Shown here piece after piece: positions 9,451 through 18,321 of a DNA stretch of 64,000 bases (within the stretch, counting starts at the first letter, position 1; each line of letters starts with the position of its first letter). Source of the stretch: Echinimonas agarilytica (lineage in GTDB: Bacteria; Pseudomonadota; Gammaproteobacteria; Enterobacterales; Neiellaceae); NCBI RefSeq assembly GCF_023703465.1, contig NZ_JAMQGP010000004.1:62001-126000 (forward strand), written 5' to 3'. The notes under the pieces were generated by a model. The model saw only the letters and a program-made list of their open reading frames with translations. It was not told the origin of the DNA and did no database searches. A program made the translations under genes and the position numbers.

Positions 9451-10122
9451 ATGTTTATGCTCGAATTGTCAGAAATTAGCCATTGGTTTGATGATCAAAC
9501 AGAAGCCAATGCGGTCGTGAGTCATATCTCATTATCACTTCGCGCAGGTAAAAGTTTGTCTTTGATGGGGAGTAGTGGCAGCGGCAAGAGCACGTTGTTG
9601 CAAATTGCAGCAGGCCTAGAGCCTCCTAAACAAGGCAGCGTTGTACTAGCCGGAAAGCCTATTTATCAACTCAATGATTCAGCATTAAGTCAGCTTCGCC
9701 GAAATCAGTTGGGGTTTGTCTTTCAGCAATTTAATTTAATTCCTGGGCTAAGTGTTGCCGACAACATTCTGTTTCAGGTTCGCTTAAACAAGCAGGCACA
9801 TGATGCCGCTTGGTTACAACACTTATTAAACGCGCTTGAGCTGACAGAGCTACAGCATCGCCAACCTCAGCAACTCTCTGGAGGTCAGCAACAACGGGTG
9901 GCAATAGCTCGAGCATTAGCTCATCGCCCTGCCATTTTATTTGCCGACGAGCCCACTGGTAACTTAAATGATTCGCTTAGTCACGGTGTGATGCAATTGC
10001 TCAGCGACCTTGTCAGCGAAGCCAATACCAGTCTCTTGATGGTCACACATAGTCACGAAATGGCCAAATACACAGACCAAGTGCTGCACTTGCATGAAGG
10101 ACATCTGCATGCCTCTGCTTAG
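9451..10122 (+). CDS. ABC transporter ATP-binding protein, LolD/AttE type
   Basis: A protein of 223 residues from this start. Walker A is GSSGSGKST, the Q-loop lies in GFVFQQFNL, the signature is LSGGQQQRVAIARAL, Walker B is ILFADEPTGNL, and the switch histidine is in VTHSHEM. It belongs to the LolD/MacB-like group that pairs with FtsX-type permeases. The frame is open far upstream, but homology begins at MLELSEISHWF, so the ATG at 9451 (or 9457) is taken. It overlaps the permease gene that follows. With that permease and the AttH-type lipoprotein it forms a compact export cassette like AttEFGH. Confidence 0.88.
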   Translation: MFMLELSEISHWFDDQTEANAVVSHISLSLRAGKSLSLMGSSGSGKSTLLQIAAGLEPPKQGSVVLAGKPIYQLNDSALSQLRRNQLGFVFQQFNLIPGLSVADNILFQVRLNKQAHDAAWLQHLLNALELTELQHRQPQQLSGGQQQRVAIARALAHRPAILFADEPTGNLNDSLSHGVMQLLSDLVSEANTSLLMVTHSHEMAKYTDQVLHLHEGHLHASA

Positions 10123-12565
10123 GGCACTTCTTAGCCACTACCGTCATCATCCACTGCAAGGCGTATTTTTGCTGGTTGGCATTATCATCGCCAATGTGCT
10201 GTTGGTGGCAACTCAACTCATCAACGCGCAAGCGCAAGCCAGCTACGCCCAGGGTGAGTCATTGCTGAATCAGCAAGCTGTAGGTTATTTGGTGGCAGCT
10301 AATGGCGATGAGTCGTTTGACCAAACTGACTACATTGCATTGCGCCGCCAAGGTTTTGATCAACTGGTGCCAACACTGGAACATCGCATGGTGAGCCAAG
10401 ATCACGGGCTCATCGAAATGATGGGAGTGGACTGGCTGGCCTTGGCTGGCACCTCCGAACAAGGTTCGATCGATGGCACAACCGATGTAGACTTATCTCA
10501 GCTATGGCTGCCACCTTATGGCGTTGTATTTGGTGACATGCGCATGCAGCAGCTTGGCCTGAACAATGGACAATCGCTGCTTCTGGAAAATCAACGGCAG
10601 CTTCCGCCAGCCTATGCACAGTCTCAAGACATGGGGCATCGCGGTTTAATGGAACTTATGGCGCTTCAAGCCATTAGTGGTCGAACACAGCAAATTTCGT
10701 CGGTATGGGTCATGCCGCAATCGACAGAATCGTTCAATGCACTGCTACAAGCACTTCCTGATTCCTTGCAATACACACCCGCTCCAGAGCCCCTTCAACA
10801 AGCGCAGTTAGCCGACAGTTTGCATTTGAATTTGGCCGCTATGGGGCTATTAAGCTTTGTCGTCGGAATATTCTTGGCCTTCAATGCCATTTTGTTTAGC
10901 TACACAGACCGAGGCCCGTTATTTCGCCGCCTTCGAATATGTGGCGTAAGCCGCCATCAGCTCAGAATCGCTCTCATCATTGAACTTGGAGTGTTTGTGT
11001 TATTGGGCACAGCCATTGGCTACCTGGCAGGCGCTTGGATTGCCTCTAAGTTGCTGCCGGGGCTGGGCCAAACATTGGCGCAACTCTACAATGTGTATAT
11101 TCAATATCCCAACCGAATGCTTGCGGGAATGCCCTTAGCGCCCTTATTGATGACAATGATTGCAGCACTTGTTTCGGCAGCAATCCCCATGCACCAGATG
11201 CTTCAGCAACGCATTTTAAACCGCTATCAAAATGCCGATGCGCAACGCCAAACACAACTTAGAGACAAAGCGTTGCTGGCCATATCCGTGTGTTTAGCGT
11301 TAGTCGCGTGGCTGTTGGCCAATCTTGCAACCGAACTTTGGCACGCTCTGGCATGCCTTGCGTGCGTATTGCTGTCGGGTGCATTTGCCTTACCAGCAGT
11401 ATTGCGAGCACTGCTTCAACTCCTGCAAAAAGGGCTGCCAAGTCACTGGCCGCTGAGCCAATGGCTGATTGCAGACTGCAAATGGTTACTGGGGCCAGCA
11501 GCGGTAGCACTAATGGCGATGACCTTAGCTTTGGTGGCCAATTCAGGGCTCAACACCATGATCACGAGTTTTAGAGCGGCAACATTCGACTGGCTCGATC
11601 AGCGCCTCGTCGCACCGGTTTATTTTAATGTTGCCGATGCCAAAACCAACATCCAGCAGTGGATAGATACCCATCATCTCAACTTGATTTTGGTTGAACG
11701 TCATTCAATGACTCACAGCCAACATACCGATCTTGAAATTGCCTCGCTGCCTCCAACGCCAGAGTATCGTCAAAGCATTGAATTGATGTTGTCTTTGCCC
11801 AATGCCAAACAACTGTTTGCTGATCAACAAGGTATTTTTATCAGTGAGCGCCACATGCGTTTAGATCATGCCGAAGTGGGCCAAACCGTCACGGTCTGCC
11901 CTGCGTTGCCACCCTTGCCAATTTTGGGTGCATACCGTGATTACGGAAACCCTAAAAGTCAGTGGTTATTGGATGAGGGACTATTTTTAAACTGTTGGCC
12001 TCAGCACCAAGCCAAAGGCACCGCCATGTACAGCACAACGTCATTGGATTGGCCATCGACCATCGCTCAGCTCAAACAGGAGTTGGCACTGGGCGATCAA
12101 GATATGATCGATCAACAACAGCTTAAACAAATGGCCATGTCGGTCTTTGATAAAACCTTTGAAGTCACACAAGCATTGAACGTGCTGACTCTTTTAGTCG
12201 CTGGCATTGGTATCTTTTGTGCCATGAGTGCCATTCATCATCATCGCATTCGGCAACAAGCATTATTGGCCTGTTTAGGCGTCAGTTTACAGCAGCGATT
12301 ATGGCTGCAGCTAGGCCAGTGGACATTATTTGCCATGTTGAGCATGGCCATCGTGTGGCCCTTTGGCACCCTGCTCGCCTATGTGCTAGCTAGCGTCGTG
12401 ACACCCACTGCTTTTGGCTGGAGCTTTGCAACTCAGCTGTATTGGCAGCATTACCCACAACTGGCCTTGCTGGCCGCAGCATGTTTACTGTTTGCCACTT
12501 TTATTCCCACATTAAGGCTCAGGCGCGTTGCGACTGCCACACTGCTCAAAGAGGTGGATGAATGA
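10109..12565 (+). CDS. FtsX-family ABC permease, two FtsX modules (AttF-AttG fusion-like)
   Basis: About 818 residues. One hydrophobic segment near the N-terminus (about 19-38) is followed by a periplasmic region. Three membrane segments (about 235-365) form the first FtsX module. A second block of membrane segments and a second periplasmic domain follow, then three C-terminal segments (about 690-800), forming the second FtsX module. An earlier ATG exists at 10094, but GAAGGA at 10097 is well placed for the ATG at 10109. It overlaps the ATPase gene by 14 bases and the next gene by 4, so the three are translationally coupled. The transported substrate is unknown; relatives export or extract lipophilic molecules. 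Confidence 0.85.
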   Translation: MPLLRALLSHYRHHPLQGVFLLVGIIIANVLLVATQLINAQAQASYAQGESLLNQQAVGYLVAANGDESFDQTDYIALRRQGFDQLVPTLEHRMVSQDHGLIEMMGVDWLALAGTSEQGSIDGTTDVDLSQLWLPPYGVVFGDMRMQQLGLNNGQSLLLENQRQLPPAYAQSQDMGHRGLMELMALQAISGRTQQISSVWVMPQSTESFNALLQALPDSLQYTPAPEPLQQAQLADSLHLNLAAMGLLSFVVGIFLAFNAILFSYTDRGPLFRRLRICGVSRHQLRIALIIELGVFVLLGTAIGYLAGAWIASKLLPGLGQTLAQLYNVYIQYPNRMLAGMPLAPLLMTMIAALVSAAIPMHQMLQQRILNRYQNADAQRQTQLRDKALLAISVCLALVAWLLANLATELWHALACLACVLLSGAFALPAVLRALLQLLQKGLPSHWPLSQWLIADCKWLLGPAAVALMAMTLALVANSGLNTMITSFRAATFDWLDQRLVAPVYFNVADAKTNIQQWIDTHHLNLILVERHSMTHSQHTDLEIASLPPTPEYRQSIELMLSLPNAKQLFADQQGIFISERHMRLDHAEVGQTVTVCPALPPLPILGAYRDYGNPKSQWLLDEGLFLNCWPQHQAKGTAMYSTTSLDWPSTIAQLKQELALGDQDMIDQQQLKQMAMSVFDKTFEVTQALNVLTLLVAGIGIFCAMSAIHHHRIRQQALLACLGVSLQQRLWLQLGQWTLFAMLSMAIVWPFGTLLAYVLASVVTPTAFGWSFATQLYWQHYPQLALLAAACLLFATFIPTLRLRRVATATLLKEVDE

Positions 12566-13662
12566 TGCGTACATTATTCGCACTGCCACTTGCCATAAGC
12601 CTTTTAGCGGCACTACTGAGCACTGGCTGCACTGAACCGAAACCGGATGAAAACACCGGCTATCAAGTGATGCTGTCGAGCAATAGTCCGCATTATTCCT
12701 ATGCGGACGGCTCTGAAACGCTTCGATTTCCAGCTGATCATGGCAATCACCCAGATTATCGGTTGGAGTGGTGGTATGTCACAGGCAATCTTTCAGATGC
12801 AAAAGGAAACTGGTATGGCGTGCAATGGACTCTGTTTCGCTACGGTTTAGATGCACCTGAACATTTAGGCGACACACGCCAAATGTTGATGGCTCATGCT
12901 GCAATTAGCTGGCAAGGCGGGCATCATCCGATGCAAAAATATTCACGCGCAGGCACTGGTCAAGCCGGTATTGTAAGCCAACCTGACGCGCCGTTTTCTG
13001 CATGGATTGATCAATGGCAACTCAGCAGCCAACACCAAACATGGCTACCTTTAGTCATGCAAGCTGGCGATGAAACGGCCAGCATGAACTTAGTATTAGA
13101 GAGTGATCAACCCTTGGTTTTGCAGGGCGATAAGGGTTTCAGCGTCAAAAACGAACAAGGATCCGGATCTTACTATTACAGTCATCCTTACTTGAATGTG
13201 GCTGGCGATCTGATGATTAAAGGCGAAATCATTAAAGTAACCGGCCAAGCTTGGTTAGACCGCGAATGGTCCAGCCAGTTTTTACTTCCTCAACAAGCCG
13301 GTTGGGACTGGCTCGCATTACATTTAGACAATGGCGAGAAAGTCATGGTCTATCATTTAAGAAGCCACGAGGGAGATCATCGGCGCTTTTTATCTTGGTT
13401 CGGTAAGAACGGAGAAACGGTGTTAAAAACAGATCAATTTGAGCTTTCACAAAGCCATTATTCATCAGTACAAGGACGACAAATTCCGCAACAATGGCAC
13501 GTTAAACACACCCAAACTGGACTCGATTTACACATTAAAACGCGTCAAAAAGAGCAATGGATGGATCTTGATTCAGCCTATTGGGAAGGGCCTGTTCAGT
13601 TTACCGGCAGCCATGCAGGACAAGGCTATTTGGAAATGACAGGATATGACACATCGCAATAA
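12562..13662 (+). CDS. AttH-like lipocalin-domain lipoprotein (CrtC/DUF2006-type)
   Basis: A 366-residue predicted lipoprotein: signal peptide with lipobox LLSTGC, then a long beta-rich domain. Signature segments are YRLEWWYVTGNL, MAHAAISW, and WLDREWSSQFL with GWDWLALHLDNG. These are typical of the AttH/carotenoid 1,2-hydratase-like family (two lipocalin-like halves). It overlaps the upstream permease gene by four bases. In AttEFGH-type loci the protein is taken as the periplasmic or outer-membrane lipid-handling partner of the ABC transporter. No carotenoid genes are nearby, so a hydratase role is unlikely. Confidence 0.85.
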   Translation: MMRTLFALPLAISLLAALLSTGCTEPKPDENTGYQVMLSSNSPHYSYADGSETLRFPADHGNHPDYRLEWWYVTGNLSDAKGNWYGVQWTLFRYGLDAPEHLGDTRQMLMAHAAISWQGGHHPMQKYSRAGTGQAGIVSQPDAPFSAWIDQWQLSSQHQTWLPLVMQAGDETASMNLVLESDQPLVLQGDKGFSVKNEQGSGSYYYSHPYLNVAGDLMIKGEIIKVTGQAWLDREWSSQFLLPQQAGWDWLALHLDNGEKVMVYHLRSHEGDHRRFLSWFGKNGETVLKTDQFELSQSHYSSVQGRQIPQQWHVKHTQTGLDLHIKTRQKEQWMDLDSAYWEGPVQFTGSHAGQGYLEMTGYDTSQ

Positions 13663-13714
13663 CACTTTTCCTAAAAAAGTATATGCTGAAGCAAGCACTT
13701 ACATTATGTAACTT

Positions 13715-13731
13715 GCCAGCAAGACGCTGGC
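13715..13731. promoter_or_regulatory. Inverted repeat upstream of LacI-family gene
   Basis: GCCAGC and GCTGGC form a perfect 6-base inverted repeat around AAGAC, 68 bases before the regulator start. It could be an autoregulatory operator or a short hairpin after the AttH-like gene. The odd 5-base centre is not the classical LacI-family geometry, so the role is open. Confidence 0.35.
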
Positions 13732-13798
13732 ACTGAATAATGGCCATGCACCAATACTAATAATTACAACAAATCAATCACACAAGAGCATTCAACAT

Positions 13799-14794
13799 AT
13801 GGCAACCATTAAAGATGTTGCTAAGTTAGCCGGAGTCTCTAAAGCAACAGTCTCTCGGGTAATTAACGGCAATGAGCGAGTGTCCCAAACAGCTCGCGAC
13901 AAAGTACACCAAGCAATGGAAGAGATGGACTATAAGCCCAGCGCCCTTGCCCAAGCACTTGCAACCAACAAATCTCGCACCATCGGGATGGTGGTGAGTG
14001 ATTTATCGGGCCCTTTCTTTGGCCCTATCATGAAAAGTGCTGAACGCGTCATTCGCGAAGCCGGTTATCAATTAGTGGTGACCAATGGACAAGGCCAAGC
14101 CGAATTAGAACGCGAAGCCATTGAATTCATGCTCAACCGCCCCGTTGACGCCATGATTTTAACGGTCTTTGGTTTCCCTGAAGAGGAAATTGTAAAACTG
14201 CACCAAGGTGGCACCCCAGTGGTATTGCTCAATCGCCATATCGAAGGCTTTGAGGACAACTGTATTTACCTTGATAACAAGCACGGTGGCTACCTCGCTA
14301 CTCGCAGAATGTTAGAGCTTGGGCATCAACGAGTGGCATTTTTGGCGGGCCACTTTACCCACAACGACAGCCTTGAACGCTTAGCTGGCTATCAAAAAGC
14401 ACTGGCTGAATTTGGCATTCCATTCCGCCAAGAATTGGTGTTTGACGATGACTACAACGAAGACGGTGGTCGTCGAATGTGCCAAAAGCTCATTAATCTT
14501 GAGCGCGAGTTTACCGCCATATTTTGTGGCAATGACTTAATTGCAATTGGCGCTCGAGGCGTGTTGGAAGAACGTGATCGTTTATCGCAAACTTGCATGG
14601 TAGGTTTTGACGATGTGCTGTTTGCTCGTTACCTCAACCCATCGTTGAGCAGTGTATTTTTTCCGGTGGAAGAAATGGGAGAACGCGCAGGCCACATGGC
14701 ACTTGCAATGGCGCAGTCAAAGGCTTCGCAGATTGGTCACTTACTGCAACCGAAGTTAATGGAACGTGATTCACTCTTCAAATTAAAAGATTAA
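13799..14794 (+). CDS. LacI/GalR-family transcriptional regulator
   Basis: A 331-residue repressor. The N-terminal helix-turn-helix is MATIKDVAKLAGVSKATVSR with the hinge VINGNERVSQTAR and the minor-groove helix region SALAQALA. The rest is a periplasmic-binding-protein-like sugar sensor (TIGMVVSDLSGPFFG onward). It resembles the GalR/AscG branch. No sugar transport or catabolic genes lie adjacent, so its regulon is elsewhere. One LacI-type palindrome is present in the window at 36674-36687, but no link is shown. Confidence 0.9.
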   Translation: MATIKDVAKLAGVSKATVSRVINGNERVSQTARDKVHQAMEEMDYKPSALAQALATNKSRTIGMVVSDLSGPFFGPIMKSAERVIREAGYQLVVTNGQGQAELEREAIEFMLNRPVDAMILTVFGFPEEEIVKLHQGGTPVVLLNRHIEGFEDNCIYLDNKHGGYLATRRMLELGHQRVAFLAGHFTHNDSLERLAGYQKALAEFGIPFRQELVFDDDYNEDGGRRMCQKLINLEREFTAIFCGNDLIAIGARGVLEERDRLSQTCMVGFDDVLFARYLNPSLSSVFFPVEEMGERAGHMALAMAQSKASQIGHLLQPKLMERDSLFKLKD

Positions 14795-14802
14795 TTGTCA
14801 TC

Positions 14803-14867
14803 GTCACTAAACCGTAAGGTTTAGTGACTAATCTGACTGGACGACTCTCGCTGAGAGCCCTCAGCGA
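14803..14867. terminator. Two tandem hairpins after the LacI-family gene
   Basis: A perfect 11-base stem GTCACTAAACC/GGTTTAGTGAC with loop GTAA (14803-14828) is followed by an 8-base stem TCGCTGAG/CTCAGCGA with loop AGCC (14848-14867). Neither has a clear T-tract. They could stop transcription from the regulator or structure the leader of the glycosyltransferase mRNA. Confidence 0.5.
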
Positions 14868-14922
14868 TGTTCTCACAATGTGTCTAATGCAAAGCACATG
14901 AACCAAAGGAACACGTCCAGCA

Positions 14923-15843
14923 ATGACATTAGCCAGCAACCTCATTTCGATTATTACCCCCGCATACCAAGCGCAAGAATTTATTGCGCGCGCAGTGTCC
15001 AGCGTTATCTCACAAACCTACACTCAGTGGGAAATGTTGATTATTAGTGATGACCTGCAAGACTACCAAGCAATTTTGGCTCAACAAGGCATTGAAGATC
15101 CTCGACTTCGTTTTTTTAGCACAGGTCAAGTTGCAGCCGGCGTGAACACCTCACGTTCCATCGCGTTGTCACAAGCAGACGGGGAGTGGATCACAACGCT
15201 CGACGCCGATGATAGCTTCATGCCCAAACGCTTGAAAAAATTGTTACCTATTGCCCAAAAATACAACATGGCAGGTGACAACGTCAGCGTGGTGAATCAT
15301 TCCAATGGCGAACTCATTCGCACGTTATTCCCCGAGCAAGCAAGTCACTCATTACTATGGCTCGATGCCGAACAATATTGCCAAACCAATATCCCCATGA
15401 CGTTTTTGTTCCATCGCTCTTTAGTTACACTCCCTTGGCAATCGGATGTGGAACTGGGTGAAGATACACTCTTCAATTTGCGTTTAATGCAAGAAGTTGG
15501 CGTGCTGGTACCAATTACTTCCAAATGTCTTCATCGCTACTATGTTCACAATCGCAGTCTCTGCCACAGTCCCGACTCAGCCATTCGTGCAGAACGCGGA
15601 TATACTCATTCACTCAAGCGTTTGCAATCCGATGGCATGGGGTTCAATACGCCCGATTATCAGCGCATCGTATTGAAGATGTTGTCAGAAAAACAGGCCT
15701 TCAACCGCTTTTATTTACAGCAATTGGAGCAAGGGTTCAAAGGGAGCTTTCAGGAGTTCGCTTATCAACACAGTATCGAATCGATATTGCTACGCCCTGA
15801 TTTGGAGCAGGCGGAAACTCAACCTCAAATGGCTAACAGTTAG
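14923..15843 (+). CDS. Family 2 glycosyltransferase
   Basis: A 306-residue GT-A fold enzyme. The N-terminal SIITPAYQAQEFI starts the nucleotide-sugar domain, and the DXD-type motif is in WITTLDADDSF. The C-terminal half is helical and less conserved. It is cytosolic or membrane-associated and transfers a sugar from a nucleotide donor, probably in envelope polysaccharide assembly; donor and acceptor are unknown. The MBL hydrolase starts 11 bases after its stop, so the two are likely co-transcribed. Confidence 0.85.
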   Translation: MTLASNLISIITPAYQAQEFIARAVSSVISQTYTQWEMLIISDDLQDYQAILAQQGIEDPRLRFFSTGQVAAGVNTSRSIALSQADGEWITTLDADDSFMPKRLKKLLPIAQKYNMAGDNVSVVNHSNGELIRTLFPEQASHSLLWLDAEQYCQTNIPMTFLFHRSLVTLPWQSDVELGEDTLFNLRLMQEVGVLVPITSKCLHRYYVHNRSLCHSPDSAIRAERGYTHSLKRLQSDGMGFNTPDYQRIVLKMLSEKQAFNRFYLQQLEQGFKGSFQEFAYQHSIESILLRPDLEQAETQPQMANS

Positions 15844-15854
15844 AGGGCTTGAAC

Positions 15855-16631
15855 ATGTCTAAATTAAGATTTTTAGGTGTTGGTGCGGGGCAATGCCAAA
15901 CTTTAGGCTGTTCATCCGCTGTATTTGAGCATGCGCACACGCGATTATTGATTGATTGCGGCCATGGCAGTCTTCAACGATATTTGGAGCGCTACACCAC
16001 TCTTCCTCAATTTATTTACATTACCCATTTGCACTACGATCATATTGCCGACTTACAAGCGCTGTTTTACCAAGCAAGGTTTAATTCAGAGCCGAATAAT
16101 CGTCCTCAACTATTTATTGCTGCTGCACTTGTGCCTAAACTCGTGCACATGTTCGATCAAGAGAGTGCGGCATTGGCCGAGGGAAACTGCAATATGTGGC
16201 AGTGGATACAACTCATTCCCGTCACTCAAGGGTTTTGGCTCAATCAGCATTATTTTAAAATTTATCCCACGCGTCATCATGCTCCAAACAGTTGTTTTTC
16301 ATTGCACTTGCCGGGTGTATTTTTCTACAGCGCCGATACACGTCCGGTACCAGAAATCATTCATCATGCTCTTAGCGGCAGTGAAACCATTTTTCATGAC
16401 TGCCGACTCTGCGCTAACCCATCCCACACTGGCTTAGACGATCTGCCACGCGAATATGTACCTGAGGCCATTGAGCGGCTTGTTCTATACCATTATTTAT
16501 CAGAACAAGAAGGCCGTGATATGCAAGCCAAGGGCTACCAAATCGCAACCCCAAATCAATTATTTGACTTATCGCCTCTGGCCATTGCAAGTACTCAGAC
16601 AGTGACACCAATCAATAAAATTACATTGTAA
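15855..16631 (+). CDS. Metallo-beta-lactamase-fold hydrolase (RNase Z/phosphodiesterase-like)
   Basis: A 258-residue MBL-fold protein. The metal motif is THLHYDHIADL (HxHxDH), with further ligands likely at HHAPNS and the aspartate in FYSADTRP. The N-terminal start FLGVGAGQ and SSAVFEHAHTRLLIDCG are typical of the RNase Z/cyclic phosphodiesterase-like branch. The exosite of true RNase Z is not evident. A TTG six bases upstream could extend it by two residues, but GAGGG spacing favours this ATG. It is paired with the glycosyltransferase gene; substrate unknown. Confidence 0.8.
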   Translation: MSKLRFLGVGAGQCQTLGCSSAVFEHAHTRLLIDCGHGSLQRYLERYTTLPQFIYITHLHYDHIADLQALFYQARFNSEPNNRPQLFIAAALVPKLVHMFDQESAALAEGNCNMWQWIQLIPVTQGFWLNQHYFKIYPTRHHAPNSCFSLHLPGVFFYSADTRPVPEIIHHALSGSETIFHDCRLCANPSHTGLDDLPREYVPEAIERLVLYHYLSEQEGRDMQAKGYQIATPNQLFDLSPLAIASTQTVTPINKITL

Positions 16632-16691
16632 AAACAGCTCATTAAATTATGCTGACATACAGTCATGTATTTAAAAGTTGATCAACATCCG

Positions 16692-17771
16692 ATGCCCCAT
16701 TCCCTTATCAAAGTAGCCGTTACGGCCATCAGCATACTGTTAACCGCGTGCAGCCAAATTGGCGCCAACCGTCTCGAAAGCGACAATGTAAGCTACATTG
16801 GCGCATTGTCCGATGCCCAAAAAAAGCAAATGCTGGCGAATATTATTCGAATCCGATATTTGGACATGCCGGTATTTTTAGATGTCAGCTCTGTGCTCAC
16901 TCAATATAGTTTTGGCGGTTCGGCCAGTACCGGCTATTTAAGCGACAACGGCTTTACTGGAAGCTCTGTGAATGCGGGGGTCAGCGGCTCCTACTCAGAA
17001 CGCCCCACCATTACTTTCTTGCCTCTGTCTGGCCATGATTTTGCCATCCGCATGATGCGCCCTATTCCGGTTGAGTTCGTGTTTGCCATTGCCCAAGGCG
17101 GCTGGCCTGTAGAGGTGTTAATGGGGGCCAGTTTACAACGCATGAACAACGTAGAAAATATGTCGTTTGGTGTGATTCCAAGTCCTGGTAGTGTTGATTT
17201 GAGCAAACAATACGATCGCGATTTGCAAGCGCATCTTAACTTTCAAAAAATGCTAAACCTGATGCTGGTGTTGAGTGATAAAGACGCGATTGAAGTTCAA
17301 CGATCAGGCCCAAATGAACAGCTCTACCTTGTATTTGAGCCCAACCCAGACGACAGCATCAAGCAACAAATGAGAGATCTCAAACAGCAATTAAGTTTAG
17401 ATTTAGCCACTAATAAATTTGCCATTACCGACAAAATTGCGCATCGCAGTGATAAAGAAATCACCGTCAAAACACGTGGACTACTGCCGATCATGTCAGT
17501 CATGAGCCGAGGCACCGTCATTCCAGACGCCCACCAAGACTCAGTGGTCGATACAAAAATTGATCCCAACCAACTCCCCATGACCATAAAAAGCTCAAAA
17601 GAGTATCCAGAAGACTCATTCATTGCCGTTGAATATCGAGATCATTGGTTTTACATCGAGCACGACGATATAACCTCAAAGCGGTACTTTGGCTTAATGA
17701 TGTACTTGTATAACATTCAAGCCCCTGCCAAAGCGCAACAAGCACCGTTGTTGACTTTGCCCACGGGCTAA
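16692..17771 (+). CDS. Uncharacterised outer-membrane-type lipoprotein
   Basis: A 359-residue protein with signal peptide MPHSLIKVAVTAISILLTAC; the final C is the lipobox cysteine. The ATG at 16665 would add nine residues before the signal; neither start has a strong ribosome-binding site. The mature N-terminus has a conserved-looking stretch (DAQKKQMLANIIRIRYLDMP), then a Gly/Ser-rich region. I recognise no family. It ends before a strong bidirectional terminator shared with flgP. Confidence 0.7.
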   Translation: MPHSLIKVAVTAISILLTACSQIGANRLESDNVSYIGALSDAQKKQMLANIIRIRYLDMPVFLDVSSVLTQYSFGGSASTGYLSDNGFTGSSVNAGVSGSYSERPTITFLPLSGHDFAIRMMRPIPVEFVFAIAQGGWPVEVLMGASLQRMNNVENMSFGVIPSPGSVDLSKQYDRDLQAHLNFQKMLNLMLVLSDKDAIEVQRSGPNEQLYLVFEPNPDDSIKQQMRDLKQQLSLDLATNKFAITDKIAHRSDKEITVKTRGLLPIMSVMSRGTVIPDAHQDSVVDTKIDPNQLPMTIKSSKEYPEDSFIAVEYRDHWFYIEHDDITSKRYFGLMMYLYNIQAPAKAQQAPLLTLPTG

Positions 17772-17801
17772 TGTCATACGGCTTCAAAAATGGGATAACA
17801 A

Positions 17802-17835
17802 AAAAGGCTGTTTGCATCAATAAACAGCCTTTTTA
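17802..17835. terminator. Bidirectional Rho-independent terminator
   Basis: AAAAAGGCTGTTT pairs perfectly with AAACAGCCTTTTT around an 8-base loop. It sits between the convergent lipoprotein gene and flgP, and gives T-tracts on both strands. Confidence 0.9.
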
Positions 17836-17859
17836 TTTGTCTAGATCACCACGTTAGCG

Positions 17860-18321
17860 CTAATAGTAATGCACATCTTTCACGCGGCGCGGCTTGTTTA
17901 CCGTAATATAAAGCTGATGGACAGTTTTCATATCTAGTGTCATTTCAGTGGCATAATTGTCGCCCACTGGATAACTTCGAACAACCTGAGCCCCACGGAT
18001 CACACCGTCAACTTTCGCTTTCATCGCGTCATTTCCTAACACCATGTCAGCTACGGTTGATTGGCTCGTTAAGCGCTGACCATAGACTTGTTCGGCAAGT
18101 TCTCGGTACGCTTCAAGTTTGGAGGCTTTCATCGCACGCAAAACTTTCTCGTTATGATCTTTGCCCGATTGCGCATTGACCGGCGCATAACCGACGGCAC
18201 TCAACGTGGGGTAAGAATCCGGCTCAACGTACTCGTACTCAATTTCTTTGTCGTAAATTAGGCTACATCCACTCAAGGCGATTAGAGAAGCCCAAAGCAT
18301 CAAGTTCACTAACTGTTTCAT
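17860..18321 (-). CDS. flgP: Flagellar outer-membrane lipoprotein FlgP (LPP20 family)
   Basis: A 153-residue lipoprotein with lipobox LIALSGCS and an LPP20-type core (ATEM and KAKVDGVIRGAQVVRSY, with the helix KLEAYRELAEQVYG). In Vibrio, FlgP and FlgO are outer-membrane H-ring-associated lipoproteins needed for stable sheathed flagella and motility. Its start overlaps the flgO stop by four bases, and flgT lies divergently upstream, which fixes the identification better than the short sequence alone. Confidence 0.85.
   Translation of the reverse strand: MKQLVNLMLWASLIALSGCSLIYDKEIEYEYVEPDSYPTLSAVGYAPVNAQSGKDHNEKVLRAMKASKLEAYRELAEQVYGQRLTSQSTVADMVLGNDAMKAKVDGVIRGAQVVRSYPVGDNYATEMTLDMKTVHQLYITVNKPRRVKDVHYY

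Noticed and set aside
12562-13662. Carotenoid 1,2-hydratase
   Set aside because: No carotenoid genes are present, and the linked ABC genes fit an AttH-type role better.
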